The notes under the pieces were generated by a model, which made no database searches, was not told the origin of the DNA, and saw only the letters and a program-made list of their open reading frames with translations. The position numbers and the translations under genes were made by a program. DNA of 46,553 nucleotides from Nitriliruptoraceae bacterium (GTDB lineage: Bacteria; Actinomycetota; Nitriliruptoria; Nitriliruptorales; Nitriliruptoraceae). The stretch is from contig PXDB01000080.1 of assembly GCA_003565155.1 (NCBI GenBank), forward strand, positions 1 through 46,553. The letters are read 5' to 3'. Below are positions 35,099-42,465 of the stretch, piece by piece. Position 1 is the stretch's first letter. Every line of letters starts with the position of its first letter.

Positions 35099-35580
35099 TG
35101 CTCGGCACCTACCCCTCGGTCGTGGTCCGCGTGGTCGGCGCGATCCTGGTCCCCTTCATGCTGCTGTTCGGCGTCTACATCATCGCCCACGGCCACTACG
35201 GACCGGGCGGCGGGTTCGCCGGGGGGGTGTTCCTCGCCGTCGGTGCGATCCTGCCCCGCATGACCCTGTCACCGGAGCTGGCCTACCGCATCTTCCCGAC
35301 CTGGGTCGGGCCGCTGGTGGGTGGACTGGGCATGATGCTCTTCCTCCTGGTCGCCGTCGCACCGCTGCTGGTGGGCGGTGCGTTCCTGGACTACGGCGCG
35401 ATCGAGGTCGCCGGCATGGCCGCGTCCCGTGTGCGCTACCTCGGCATCCTGCTCGTGGAGATCGCCGTGGGGCTCGCGGTCTTCGGGGCGCTGCTGCTGA
35501 TCTTCGATGTCCTCACCGACGCCGAGGACGTCGCCGGCGAGCTGACCCCGGCAGCGAACCGCGAGGAGGTCCGGCGATGA
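35095..35580 (+). CDS. mrpB: Mrp antiporter subunit B
   Basis: MnhB/MrpB family, 161 residues, four helices. The family signature is LLFGVYIIAHGHYGPGGGFAGGVFLAVGAIL. The ATG at 35095 overlaps the previous stop (ATGA); a second ATG directly follows. The stop overlaps the mrpC start. Confidence 0.93.
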   Translation: MMLGTYPSVVVRVVGAILVPFMLLFGVYIIAHGHYGPGGGFAGGVFLAVGAILPRMTLSPELAYRIFPTWVGPLVGGLGMMLFLLVAVAPLLVGGAFLDYGAIEVAGMAASRVRYLGILLVEIAVGLAVFGALLLIFDVLTDAEDVAGELTPAANREEVRR

Positions 35581-36206
35581 TCGAGCTCTTCCTCTCGCGC
35601 TACGTCTACCTGTTCGTCCTCGCACTGCTCGCCATAGGCCTGTACGGGGTGTTGGCCAAGCAGGACCTCGTCAAGAAGCTGATCGGGCTGGTGATCTTCT
35701 CCACCGCCATCTACATCTTCTTCATCGAGGGCAGCCTGCAGGAGGGCGGCACCGCACCGGTCATCGACGAACGCGGGAGCGACCCGGCGCTCTACGTCGA
35801 TCCCCTCCCCCACCTGCTGATCCTGACGGCCATCGTGGTGGGTGTCGGGGTGCTCGGTGTGGGGCTCGCGCTGCTGGTGCGGATCTACCGGGCCCACGGC
35901 AGCCTGGATGAGTACGTCGTCGCGGCCCGCCTCGCCGGTCGTGTACCGACCGACACCGAACTCGAGGACGACGACGCCGAGCGCAGTCCCGTGCCCGGAC
36001 AACAGCCAGCGGCGACGCCGCGAGGCGATCGCGGGCACGACGGGCCCGGATCCGGTCCCGACGATCACCGGTCCGAGGGCTGGACGCGTCGCGGTGACGA
36101 TCCGACGCCGCGCCACGACGACGGCGGCGACGACCGCCACGAAGGCGGCGACCACCGCCACGAAGGCGGCGACGACCGCGACGACAACGGGCAGGGGCGC
36201 GCGTGA
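35577..36206 (+). CDS. mrpC: Mrp antiporter subunit C (NuoK-like) with His/Asp-rich repeat tail
   Basis: NuoK/MnhC family, 209 residues. Three helices lie in the first 105 residues, with GVLAKQDLVKKLIGLVIFSTAIYIFFI and DPLPHLLILTAIVVGVGVLGVGLAL. Typical MrpC stops near residue 115. Here about 90 residues follow, ending in a repeat (GGDDRHEGGDHRHEGGDDRDD) encoded by three 21-bp DNA units. ATGA overlap in front, GTGA behind. Confidence 0.9.
   Translation: MIELFLSRYVYLFVLALLAIGLYGVLAKQDLVKKLIGLVIFSTAIYIFFIEGSLQEGGTAPVIDERGSDPALYVDPLPHLLILTAIVVGVGVLGVGLALLVRIYRAHGSLDEYVVAARLAGRVPTDTELEDDDAERSPVPGQQPAATPRGDRGHDGPGSGPDDHRSEGWTRRGDDPTPRHDDGGDDRHEGGDHRHEGGDDRDDNGQGRA
36123..36185 (+). repeat. Three 21-bp units encoding the mrpC His/Asp-rich tail
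   Basis: Units at 36123-36143, 36144-36164 and 36165-36185, all in frame, differ by a few bases and encode GGDDRHE, GGDHRHE and GGDDRDD. The 21-bp period equals seven codons, so copy number can change without a frameshift. Confidence 0.85.
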
Positions 36207-37678
36207 GCCAGCTGCCCTTCCTGCCCCTGCTGCCCCTGCTCTTCGGCTCGGTCCTGGCCCTGCTGGTCAGCCTGTGGCGTGCCGAGGCAGCCCAGATCGT
36301 GGCGGTCGCGTCCACCTCGCTGTCGCTGGTGTTCGGGGTGACGGGACTGGTCACCGTGGTCCGCGACGGGCCGATGAGCTACGAGCTCGGCGGATGGCCG
36401 CCCCCGGTGGGCATCGAGTACGTCCTCGACCCACTCTCCGGGTTCATGGTCTCCATCGTGGCCTTCATCGGGCTGCTGGTCAGCCTCTATCCCGTGGACG
36501 TGGCCTTCGACATCCGTCCCGGCCGCGGCATGCCGGTGTACGCCCTGGCGCTGCTGTTGCTTACCGGGCTGACGGGCGTGATGCTGTCCGGTGACCTGTT
36601 CCACCTGTTCGTCATGCTGGAGATCTATGCGATCTCCACCTACGGGCTCGTGTCGCTCGGTGGGGACCGGGGGACCTTCGCCGCGTTCCGGTACCTGCTG
36701 CTCGGCACCGTCGGCTCCGGGCTGTACCTGCTCGGCATCGGCTTCCTTTACTTCTCCACCGGCACCCTGAACATGGCCGACATGGCGGCCTCCCTACCGG
36801 CTATCTCCGACGCACCCTCAGTGCTCGGTGGGCTCGGGCTGATCGTCATCGGGCTCGCGCTGAAGATGGCGCTGTTCCCCCTGCACATCTGGCTACCCGA
36901 CGCGCACAGCTTCTCCCCCCCGGGGGTGGCCGCGCTGCTGGCCGCGGTGCAGGTCAAGGCCGGGGCCTACTCGCTGGTGCGGATCCTGTTCGACGTGTTC
37001 GGCCCCACCTACCTCGGCGCGGAGGGCCTGCCCGTCTCCACGGCGCTGATCTGGTTCGGGCTCGCTGGGATCGTCGTGGGTTCCGTGCTGGCCATCCGCC
37101 AGCGCGACATCAAACGGATGCTGGCCTACTCCACCGTCGCCCAGCTCGGCTACATCGGTGTCGGCATCGGTCTGGCGACACCGTTGGCGCTGGTGGGGGC
37201 GCTGCTGCACGTGCTCAACCACGCGCTGATGAAGAGCGCGCTGTTCCTGGTGGCCGGCGGGATCATCCAGCGCACGCACCTCAAGGCCATCCCCCGCTTC
37301 GCCGGCCTCGGCAAACGGATGCCGCTGACGATGTTCGGCTTCGCCATCGCGGCCCTGTCGATGGTGGGCATCCCACCCCTGGCCGGGTTCTGGTCCAAGT
37401 TCTACCTCGTCCTGGGTGCGGTGGACGTCGCCAACTGGACCGTCGCGATCGTGATCGGCGCCTCCAGCCTCCTGACGCTGGTGTACTTCCTGCGGCTCTT
37501 CGAGCAGATCTTCGTGCGCGAACCCGAGGAGGCACTGGTGACCGAGGCCACCGAGCCGAGCGGCAGCGTGGTCACCACCGTATGGATCCTGGCGGCAGCG
37601 ATCGTGGTGGTGGGGGCCTTCACCGCGGTGATCGTCGGCGACGTGATCGAGCCGATCGCGCAGCGCATGCTCGGCTGA
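36203..37678 (+). CDS. mrpD: Mrp antiporter subunit D (NuoM/N-like), third copy
   Basis: Membrane antiporter subunit, 491 residues, about 14 helices, the most typical MrpD of the three large subunits. Visible key residues: Glu in LFVMLEIYAISTYGL, Lys in ALKMALFPLHIWLPDAHSFSPP, Lys in VQVKAGAYSLVRI, and Lys in LNHALMKSALFLVAGG. FEQIFVREPEEA follows helix 13. GTG overlaps the mrpC stop. It is the last gene of the operon and is followed by hairpins before the convergent carboxylase genes. Confidence 0.94.
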   Translation: MSQLPFLPLLPLLFGSVLALLVSLWRAEAAQIVAVASTSLSLVFGVTGLVTVVRDGPMSYELGGWPPPVGIEYVLDPLSGFMVSIVAFIGLLVSLYPVDVAFDIRPGRGMPVYALALLLLTGLTGVMLSGDLFHLFVMLEIYAISTYGLVSLGGDRGTFAAFRYLLLGTVGSGLYLLGIGFLYFSTGTLNMADMAASLPAISDAPSVLGGLGLIVIGLALKMALFPLHIWLPDAHSFSPPGVAALLAAVQVKAGAYSLVRILFDVFGPTYLGAEGLPVSTALIWFGLAGIVVGSVLAIRQRDIKRMLAYSTVAQLGYIGVGIGLATPLALVGALLHVLNHALMKSALFLVAGGIIQRTHLKAIPRFAGLGKRMPLTMFGFAIAALSMVGIPPLAGFWSKFYLVLGAVDVANWTVAIVIGASSLLTLVYFLRLFEQIFVREPEEALVTEATEPSGSVVTTVWILAAAIVVVGAFTAVIVGDVIEPIAQRMLG

Positions 37679-37767
37679 GTGGGCGGGCGGATACCCACGG
37701 CGCGCAGGTCCGGGCACCGACGGCGAGCGCGACCTGCGACCTCGGTCGACACCCCGCGTGGATAGAG

Positions 37768-37785
37768 CCGCGGCGACTGCCGCGG
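37768..37785 (+). terminator. 7-bp hairpin downstream of mrpD
   Basis: CCGCGGC (37768-37774) pairs with GCCGCGG (37779-37785) around GACT, 90 nt past the mrpD stop. No T-tract. Confidence 0.35.
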
Positions 37786-38029
37786 GACCCGCGTACCCCC
37801 GTCCTGCCGCGATGCGGGGACACTCCGTCCCCCCTGCTGCTGCACGATCCGCCGGCAGCTCGCGAGGGCCCACCCGAGCCCCCGGCATCCCGCACGGCGG
37901 GCGGCAGGGATCCCCGGCCGCACACGCTGCACTCGCCCGCGTGGTGGGAGCGGTCGAGGACCTGCCTGCGCACGGAACACGGTTGGTCCGCCGCACCCTG
38001 GGTGAGGATCCTCTGGGTGGGTCACCTCC

Positions 38030-38047
38030 CCGCGGCGATCGCCGCGG
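38030..38047 (-). terminator. 18-bp perfect palindrome next to the carboxylase alpha stop
   Basis: CCGCGGCGATCGCCGCGG is perfectly palindromic and lies 10 nt beyond the minus-strand stop at 38058. It is a hairpin-forming terminator candidate, though it has no loop or T-tract. Confidence 0.4.
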
Positions 38048-38057
38048 AGCGTCTGGG

Positions 38058-40379
38058 TCATGCAGGATCCACGGTGTCCGTGGACGGATCCTGCACGACC
38101 ACCAGCACCTCGTCGGCGTCGACCTGCTCCCCAGCGGCGACCCGGACCTCCGTGACCGTCCCCCGCATCGGTGCGGTGACCTTGTGCTCCATCTTCATCG
38201 CTTCCACGGTCACGAGCGGCTCGCCCTCTGCGACCTCCTGGCCGACCTCCACGGCGATGGTCACCACGACGCCGGGCATCGGCGCACGGGTGGCCCCCGG
38301 CACCTCGGAGCTGGTCCGGTCCGGGAAACGCGGCGCCAGCTCCAGGTCCACGATGCCGAGCCCCGGCGCGAGCACCTGCCGCCGCGGTGACACGCCGCTG
38401 CCCGTCCCGGCGCCACCTGCGCCACCGGCCACGGTGACCCGCTGGCGGTGCCCCTCAACCTCGACGTCGAGGTGGTCGGGTCCGTGCCCGTGGACGGTGA
38501 CCCGCCCGCTGTGCACCACCTCGCCGTCAGCGTCGAGCAAGCCGGCGGGGATGCCGGTCAGCACCTCTGCGTCGATGACGCGGTCCCAGCGGGTACGCAG
38601 GCGCACGGTCAGGCCGTCGCCGAGGTGTCCCGTCTCGGCGCCAGCGTCGCCGCCCGTGTCGCCGCCCGCGGCAGCGCCCGCGTCGCCGCCCATACCGGCA
38701 CCCATACCGGCACCCGCAACGAGGCCCGCGGGCAGGAAGGTGTGCTGGTCCCACACCGCCCCGGTGTTGCTCCAGCCAGCCGGCAGGCCCGGGTGGCCGC
38801 CGAGACCCCCGCGCAGACCGGGCTCGCCGCCGCCGGCGCAGCGGACGCTCTCGTGCACCGCGGCGAACAGGGCAGCCCGGGCGATCTCGATCGGTCCCGG
38901 CCGGACCCGCGCCAGCAGGCCGTCGAGGTGGTCGGCCAGGAACGCGGTGGTGGTCGCGCCGGCCAGGAACCGGTCGTCGCGCAGGACCGCCACCAGGAGG
39001 TCACGGTTGGTGGTCACCCCGGTGATGGGTGCGGCCGCGAGCGCTGCGGCCAGCCGGTGCGCAGCCTCGTGGCGGGTCGGGGCGGTGGCGATGACCTTGG
39101 CGAGCATCGGGTCGTAGTGCGGGGTGACCTCCTCACCGGCCCGCACCCCGAGCTCCCGCCGGATCCCGGGTCGCCGCGGCACGTCGAAGGCGGTCAGGGT
39201 GCCGGTGGCCGGCAGGTAGCCGGCGGGGACGTCCTCGGCGTAGAGGCGCACCTCGATGCTGTGGCCCCGCGCGACGATGTGCTCCTGGGTGGCGGGTAGG
39301 GGGAACCCGCCGGCCACCAGCAGCTGCCACCGCACGAGGTCGATGGGCTGGAGCGTGCCGGTGACGTCATCGCGGACGGCCACGACCTCCTCGGTGACGG
39401 GATGCTCGACCTGCAGCCGGGTGTTGACCTCCAGGAAGGCGATGGCGTCGCGGGCAGGCACGTCCTCCCCGGCCCGGCGGCGGGCGAGCACGTCCTCGTC
39501 GACCACGAACTCCACCGTGCCGGCGGACACGTAACCGAGTGCACGGGCGGCCTCCACCGCCGCCGAGGTCAGCGCCGCGCGTACCTCGGCGTCGATGCCG
39601 GGTGAGGGGCACTCCTCCACCACCTTCTGGTGGCGGCGCTGGATCGAGCACTCGCGCTCGAGCAGGTGCAGCACGTCGCCATGGGTGTCGCCGACGATCT
39701 GCACCTCGACGTGGCGGGGGCTGCCGATCAGCCGCTCGAGGAACACCCGGTCGTCGCCGAAAGCGTTGCCGGCCTCGCGACGGGCGCTGGCCACCGCGTC
39801 GGGCAGGTCGTCGAGGTGGTGGACGGCCCGCATGCCCTTGCCGCCCCCTCCCGCGGCGGCCTTGACGATGAGGGGGAGGCCGATGCGCTCACCGGCGGCG
39901 CGGATGTCGGCTGCGGTGGGCTCCGGCGGGAGCTCCTCCCCCGGTACCAGGGGCACCCCGGCCGCGGCCATGCGCTGCTTGGCCTCGAGCTTGTCGCCCA
40001 TCGCGGCGATGACCTCCGGCGCCGGGCCGATCCAGTTCAGCCCGGCGTCGAGCACGGCCCGGGCGAAGGCCGGTGCCTCGGCGAGGAAGCCGAACCCGGG
40101 GTGGACCGCGTCGGCGCCGGCGCGCTGCGCCGCCGCCACCAGGGCGTCGATCCGCAGGTAGCTCTCCGTCGGGCTCGCCCCGCCGATCAGCACGGTGTCG
40201 TCACACGCGTCGAGGTGACTGGCTGCCCGGTCGATGCCGGACGCCACCCCCACCGCGCGGATCCCCATCGAGCGGCAGGTGCGGGCGATGCGCGCAGCGA
40301 TCTCGCCGCGGTTGGCGATCAGCACCGCGCGGGGTAGCCGGGGTGCGGTGTCGGGGTCGTGCATGCCGTGCTCGCTCAT
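38058..40379 (-). CDS. Acyl-CoA carboxylase alpha subunit (biotin carboxylase plus biotin carrier)
   Basis: Carboxylates its own biotin with ATP and bicarbonate for transfer to an acyl-CoA; 773 residues. Biotin carboxylase: IANRGEIAARIARTCRSMGI, the Gly-rich ATP loop AAAGGGGKGMR, HVEVQIVGD, ERECSIQRRHQKVVEE and EVNTRLQVEHPVTEE. A linker near residue 545-580 is Gly/Ala/Met-rich. The carrier domain ends with VEAMKMEH, biotinyl lysine K729. The ATG at 40379 has GAGGGG 6 nt upstream. It follows the carboxyltransferase by 10 nt. Substrate may be methylcrotonyl-, geranyl- or propionyl-CoA. Confidence 0.93.
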   Translation of the reverse strand: MSEHGMHDPDTAPRLPRAVLIANRGEIAARIARTCRSMGIRAVGVASGIDRAASHLDACDDTVLIGGASPTESYLRIDALVAAAQRAGADAVHPGFGFLAEAPAFARAVLDAGLNWIGPAPEVIAAMGDKLEAKQRMAAAGVPLVPGEELPPEPTAADIRAAGERIGLPLIVKAAAGGGGKGMRAVHHLDDLPDAVASARREAGNAFGDDRVFLERLIGSPRHVEVQIVGDTHGDVLHLLERECSIQRRHQKVVEECPSPGIDAEVRAALTSAAVEAARALGYVSAGTVEFVVDEDVLARRRAGEDVPARDAIAFLEVNTRLQVEHPVTEEVVAVRDDVTGTLQPIDLVRWQLLVAGGFPLPATQEHIVARGHSIEVRLYAEDVPAGYLPATGTLTAFDVPRRPGIRRELGVRAGEEVTPHYDPMLAKVIATAPTRHEAAHRLAAALAAAPITGVTTNRDLLVAVLRDDRFLAGATTTAFLADHLDGLLARVRPGPIEIARAALFAAVHESVRCAGGGEPGLRGGLGGHPGLPAGWSNTGAVWDQHTFLPAGLVAGAGMGAGMGGDAGAAAGGDTGGDAGAETGHLGDGLTVRLRTRWDRVIDAEVLTGIPAGLLDADGEVVHSGRVTVHGHGPDHLDVEVEGHRQRVTVAGGAGGAGTGSGVSPRRQVLAPGLGIVDLELAPRFPDRTSSEVPGATRAPMPGVVVTIAVEVGQEVAEGEPLVTVEAMKMEHKVTAPMRGTVTEVRVAAGEQVDADEVLVVVQDPSTDTVDPA

Positions 40380-40389
40380 CGCCGCCCCC

Positions 40390-42000
40390 TCACATCCGGA
40401 ACACGCCGAAGGCGTCGCCGCCACGGACGTCGTTGGTGTGCACGGCGGACAGCGCCATGCCGAGCACGTGGCGGGTGTCACGCGGGTCGATGATCCCGTC
40501 GTCCCAACCCTGGCCGGTGGCGAACAGCGCGTTGGACTCCGCCTCGATCTGGCTCTCGACCATGCCGCGGACCGCCGCGTCCTTGTCCGCGTCCCACTCT
40601 TCGCCGCGATTGAGCGCCGCGGCCTTGGCGACGATGGAGAGCACGCCGGCGAGCTGCTGCGGGCCCATCACCGCGATGTGGTGGTTCGGCCAGGTGAACA
40701 GGAACCGCGGGTCGTAGGCCCTCCCACACATCCCGTAGTTGCCGGCCCCGTAGGAGGCACCGGTCATGACCGTGATGTGCGGCACCTCGGAGTTGGACAC
40801 GGCGTTGATCAGCTTCGCGCCGTCCTTGATGATCCCGCCCTGCTCGTAGCTGGTGCCCACCATGAACCCGGTGATGTTCTGCAGGAAGACCAGCGGGCGG
40901 TCACGGCGGTTGGCGAGCTGGATGAACTGGGCACCCTTCTCCGACTCCTGGCTGAACAGCACCCCGTTGTTGGCGAGGATCCCCACCGGGAAGCCGTGGA
41001 TCGAGCCCCACCCGGTGACGAGGTTGGTGCCGTAGTTGGCCTTGAACTCCTCGAAGCGGCTGCCGTCGAGGGTTCGGGCGAGCACCTCGCGGGCGTCGAA
41101 GGGCTCACGCAGGTCGACGCTAGCGATGCCGAGCAGCTCCTCGGGGTCGTAGAGGGGGGTGTCGGCGCGCTCGGTGGGGCCGGGACCGCGCTTGGTCCAG
41201 CCGAGGTTGCGGACGAGCTGGCGGGTGATCCGGATGCCGTCACGCTCGTCCTCGGCGAGGTGATCACCGAGCCCGGAGATCTTGGCGTGCATCTCCGCGC
41301 CGCCGAGCTCCTCCTCGGTGGCGTCCTCCCCGGTGGCCATCTTCACCAGCGGCGGGCCGCCGAGGAACACCTTCGAGCGCTCCTTGATCAGCACGGTGTA
41401 GTCGCTCATGCCGGGGATGTACGCGCCACCGGCGGTGGAGGAGCCGAACACCAGGCTGATGGTGGGCACACCCGCCTTGGACAGCTCCGTGAGCTCCCGG
41501 AAGGTCCGCCCGCCACGGACGAAGATGTCCTTCTGGGTGCGCAGGTCGGCGCCGGCGGACTCGGTCAGGTTGATGGCCGGCAGGCGGTTCTCCCGGGCGA
41601 TCTGCAGCGCCCGGAGCGACTTGGTGACGCTGAAGGGATTGGAGGCGCCGCCCTTGACGGTGGGGTCCATCCCGCCGATCAGACACTCGACGCCCTCGAC
41701 GACGCCGATGCCCTGGAGGGTGGAGGCCCCGACCTGGAAGTCGCTGTCGTAGCCGATGAGGGGTTGGAGCTCGAGGAAGGGGCTGCCCGGGTCGATGAGC
41801 AGGGCGATCCGCTCGCGGAGGGTGAGCTTGTCGCGGGAGCGGTGGCGGGCCAGCTTCTCCGGGCCTCCACCGGCGTGGGCGGTGGCCAGCTGCTCGGCGA
41901 TGTGGTCGAGCAGCTCCAGGTTCCGCGCGCGGTTGCGTTGGTAGGTCGCGCTGGATGCGTCGACCCGTGTAGAGAGCACGTCGTGGACCGTGGTACGCAT
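40390..42000 (-). CDS. Acyl-CoA carboxylase beta subunit (carboxyltransferase)
   Basis: Transfers carboxyl from biotin to an acyl-CoA, 536 residues. Crotonase-like halves: FGSSTAGGAYIPGMSDYTV in the first, and ITGFMVGTSYEQGGIIKDGAKLINAVSNSEVPHITV with GASYGAGNYGMCGRAYDPRF in the second. The GNYGMCGRAY and FMVG blocks are those of methylcrotonyl/geranyl-CoA carboxylase beta subunits rather than propionyl-CoA types, so leucine or branched-chain catabolism is the better guess. GGGAGG lies 4 nt before the ATG. A dyad (42078-42102) lies about 80 bp upstream, so this gene probably starts the operon. Confidence 0.93.
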   Translation of the reverse strand: MRTTVHDVLSTRVDASSATYQRNRARNLELLDHIAEQLATAHAGGGPEKLARHRSRDKLTLRERIALLIDPGSPFLELQPLIGYDSDFQVGASTLQGIGVVEGVECLIGGMDPTVKGGASNPFSVTKSLRALQIARENRLPAINLTESAGADLRTQKDIFVRGGRTFRELTELSKAGVPTISLVFGSSTAGGAYIPGMSDYTVLIKERSKVFLGGPPLVKMATGEDATEEELGGAEMHAKISGLGDHLAEDERDGIRITRQLVRNLGWTKRGPGPTERADTPLYDPEELLGIASVDLREPFDAREVLARTLDGSRFEEFKANYGTNLVTGWGSIHGFPVGILANNGVLFSQESEKGAQFIQLANRRDRPLVFLQNITGFMVGTSYEQGGIIKDGAKLINAVSNSEVPHITVMTGASYGAGNYGMCGRAYDPRFLFTWPNHHIAVMGPQQLAGVLSIVAKAAALNRGEEWDADKDAAVRGMVESQIEAESNALFATGQGWDDGIIDPRDTRHVLGMALSAVHTNDVRGGDAFGVFRM

Positions 42001-42077
42001 CCTGCCTCCCGATCACCGATACGCGCTGCCGCGGCCATCCCGCTGTCACCCCTGGCGTCGCCGCCGAGCGACACATC

Positions 42078-42102
42078 GGAACGATAGCGCAGAAATCGTT
42101 CC
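42078..42102. promoter_or_regulatory. Dyad upstream of the acyl-CoA carboxylase operon, candidate operator
   Basis: GGAACGAT (42078-42085) and ATCGTTCC (42095-42102) are perfect inverted repeats with a 9-nt, relatively A/T-rich spacer, about 80 bp upstream of the carboxyltransferase ATG. Size and symmetry fit a dimeric repressor of the TetR or MerR kind. No regulator gene lies next to it. Confidence 0.5.
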
Positions 42103-42208
42103 ATTCCATCAGCCTCGCCCCACGACGCCCTGGCGGCGGTGGTGGCAGATGGACCGTGGGCCTGCTCCCGGCATCCGGTATCGCGCGAACGCCCACCGGC
42201 ACATCTCA

Positions 42209-42226
42209 CCCACGTCGGAACGTGGG
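42209..42226. terminator. 7-bp hairpin between the HNH gene and the carboxylase operon
   Basis: CCCACGT (42209-42215) pairs with ACGTGGG (42220-42226) around CGGA. It may end transcription coming from the HNH gene. No T-tract. Confidence 0.3.
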
Positions 42227-42302
42227 CGGTGGAGAGGCCCTGGGCCATGTCGCCCGAACAGCCGCGCGGCACCGCGATCACGAGTGCAGCTCTACAGGCC
42301 TA

Positions 42303-42455
42303 GAGCTCGGCCCGCGAGAGCCGTCGAGCGCGGGCCGGGAACCCGCGGGCGCGGCGAAAGGGCCGTCGAGCTCGGCCCGCGAGAGCCGTCGAGCGCGGGC
42401 CGGGAACCCGCGGGCGCGGCCCCGGAGTGCCCGCGGGCGCGTCGAAAAGGGCCGT
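42303..42455. repeat. 53-bp direct repeat with 65-bp period plus partial third copy, each with a hairpin
   Basis: Perfect 53-bp copies at 42303-42355 and 42368-42420, and a degenerate partial copy near 42430-42455. Each full copy contains CGGCCCGCG...CGCGGGCCG (42308-42316 with 42329-42337 in the first), a 9-bp stem. The block begins about 10 bp after the HNH stop (minus strand), so it reads as repeated terminator-like hairpins. Confidence 0.9.
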
Positions 42456-42465
42456 CCATCGCAGC

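Larger units (their letters stand above)
37679..38057. other. Convergent intergenic region between mrpD and the carboxylase alpha gene
   Basis: About 380 bp with no supported gene. It contains the 37768-37785 hairpin nearer mrpD and the 38030-38047 palindrome next to the carboxylase stop, so each operon has its own terminator candidate. Confidence 0.5.
42001..42465. other. Intergenic region with operator-like dyad, hairpin and 65-bp-period repeats
   Basis: No gene is supported. Contents: the dyad 42078-42102 (promoter side of the carboxylase operon), a 7-bp hairpin 42209-42226, and the repeat block 42303-42455 that abuts the HNH gene's 3' end. Confidence 0.6.

Noticed and set aside
42303-42455. 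CRISPR array or IS terminal repeats
   Set aside because: Only two full copies 65 bp apart with near-identical gaps, no transposase in the window, and the repeats are direct rather than inverted ends.
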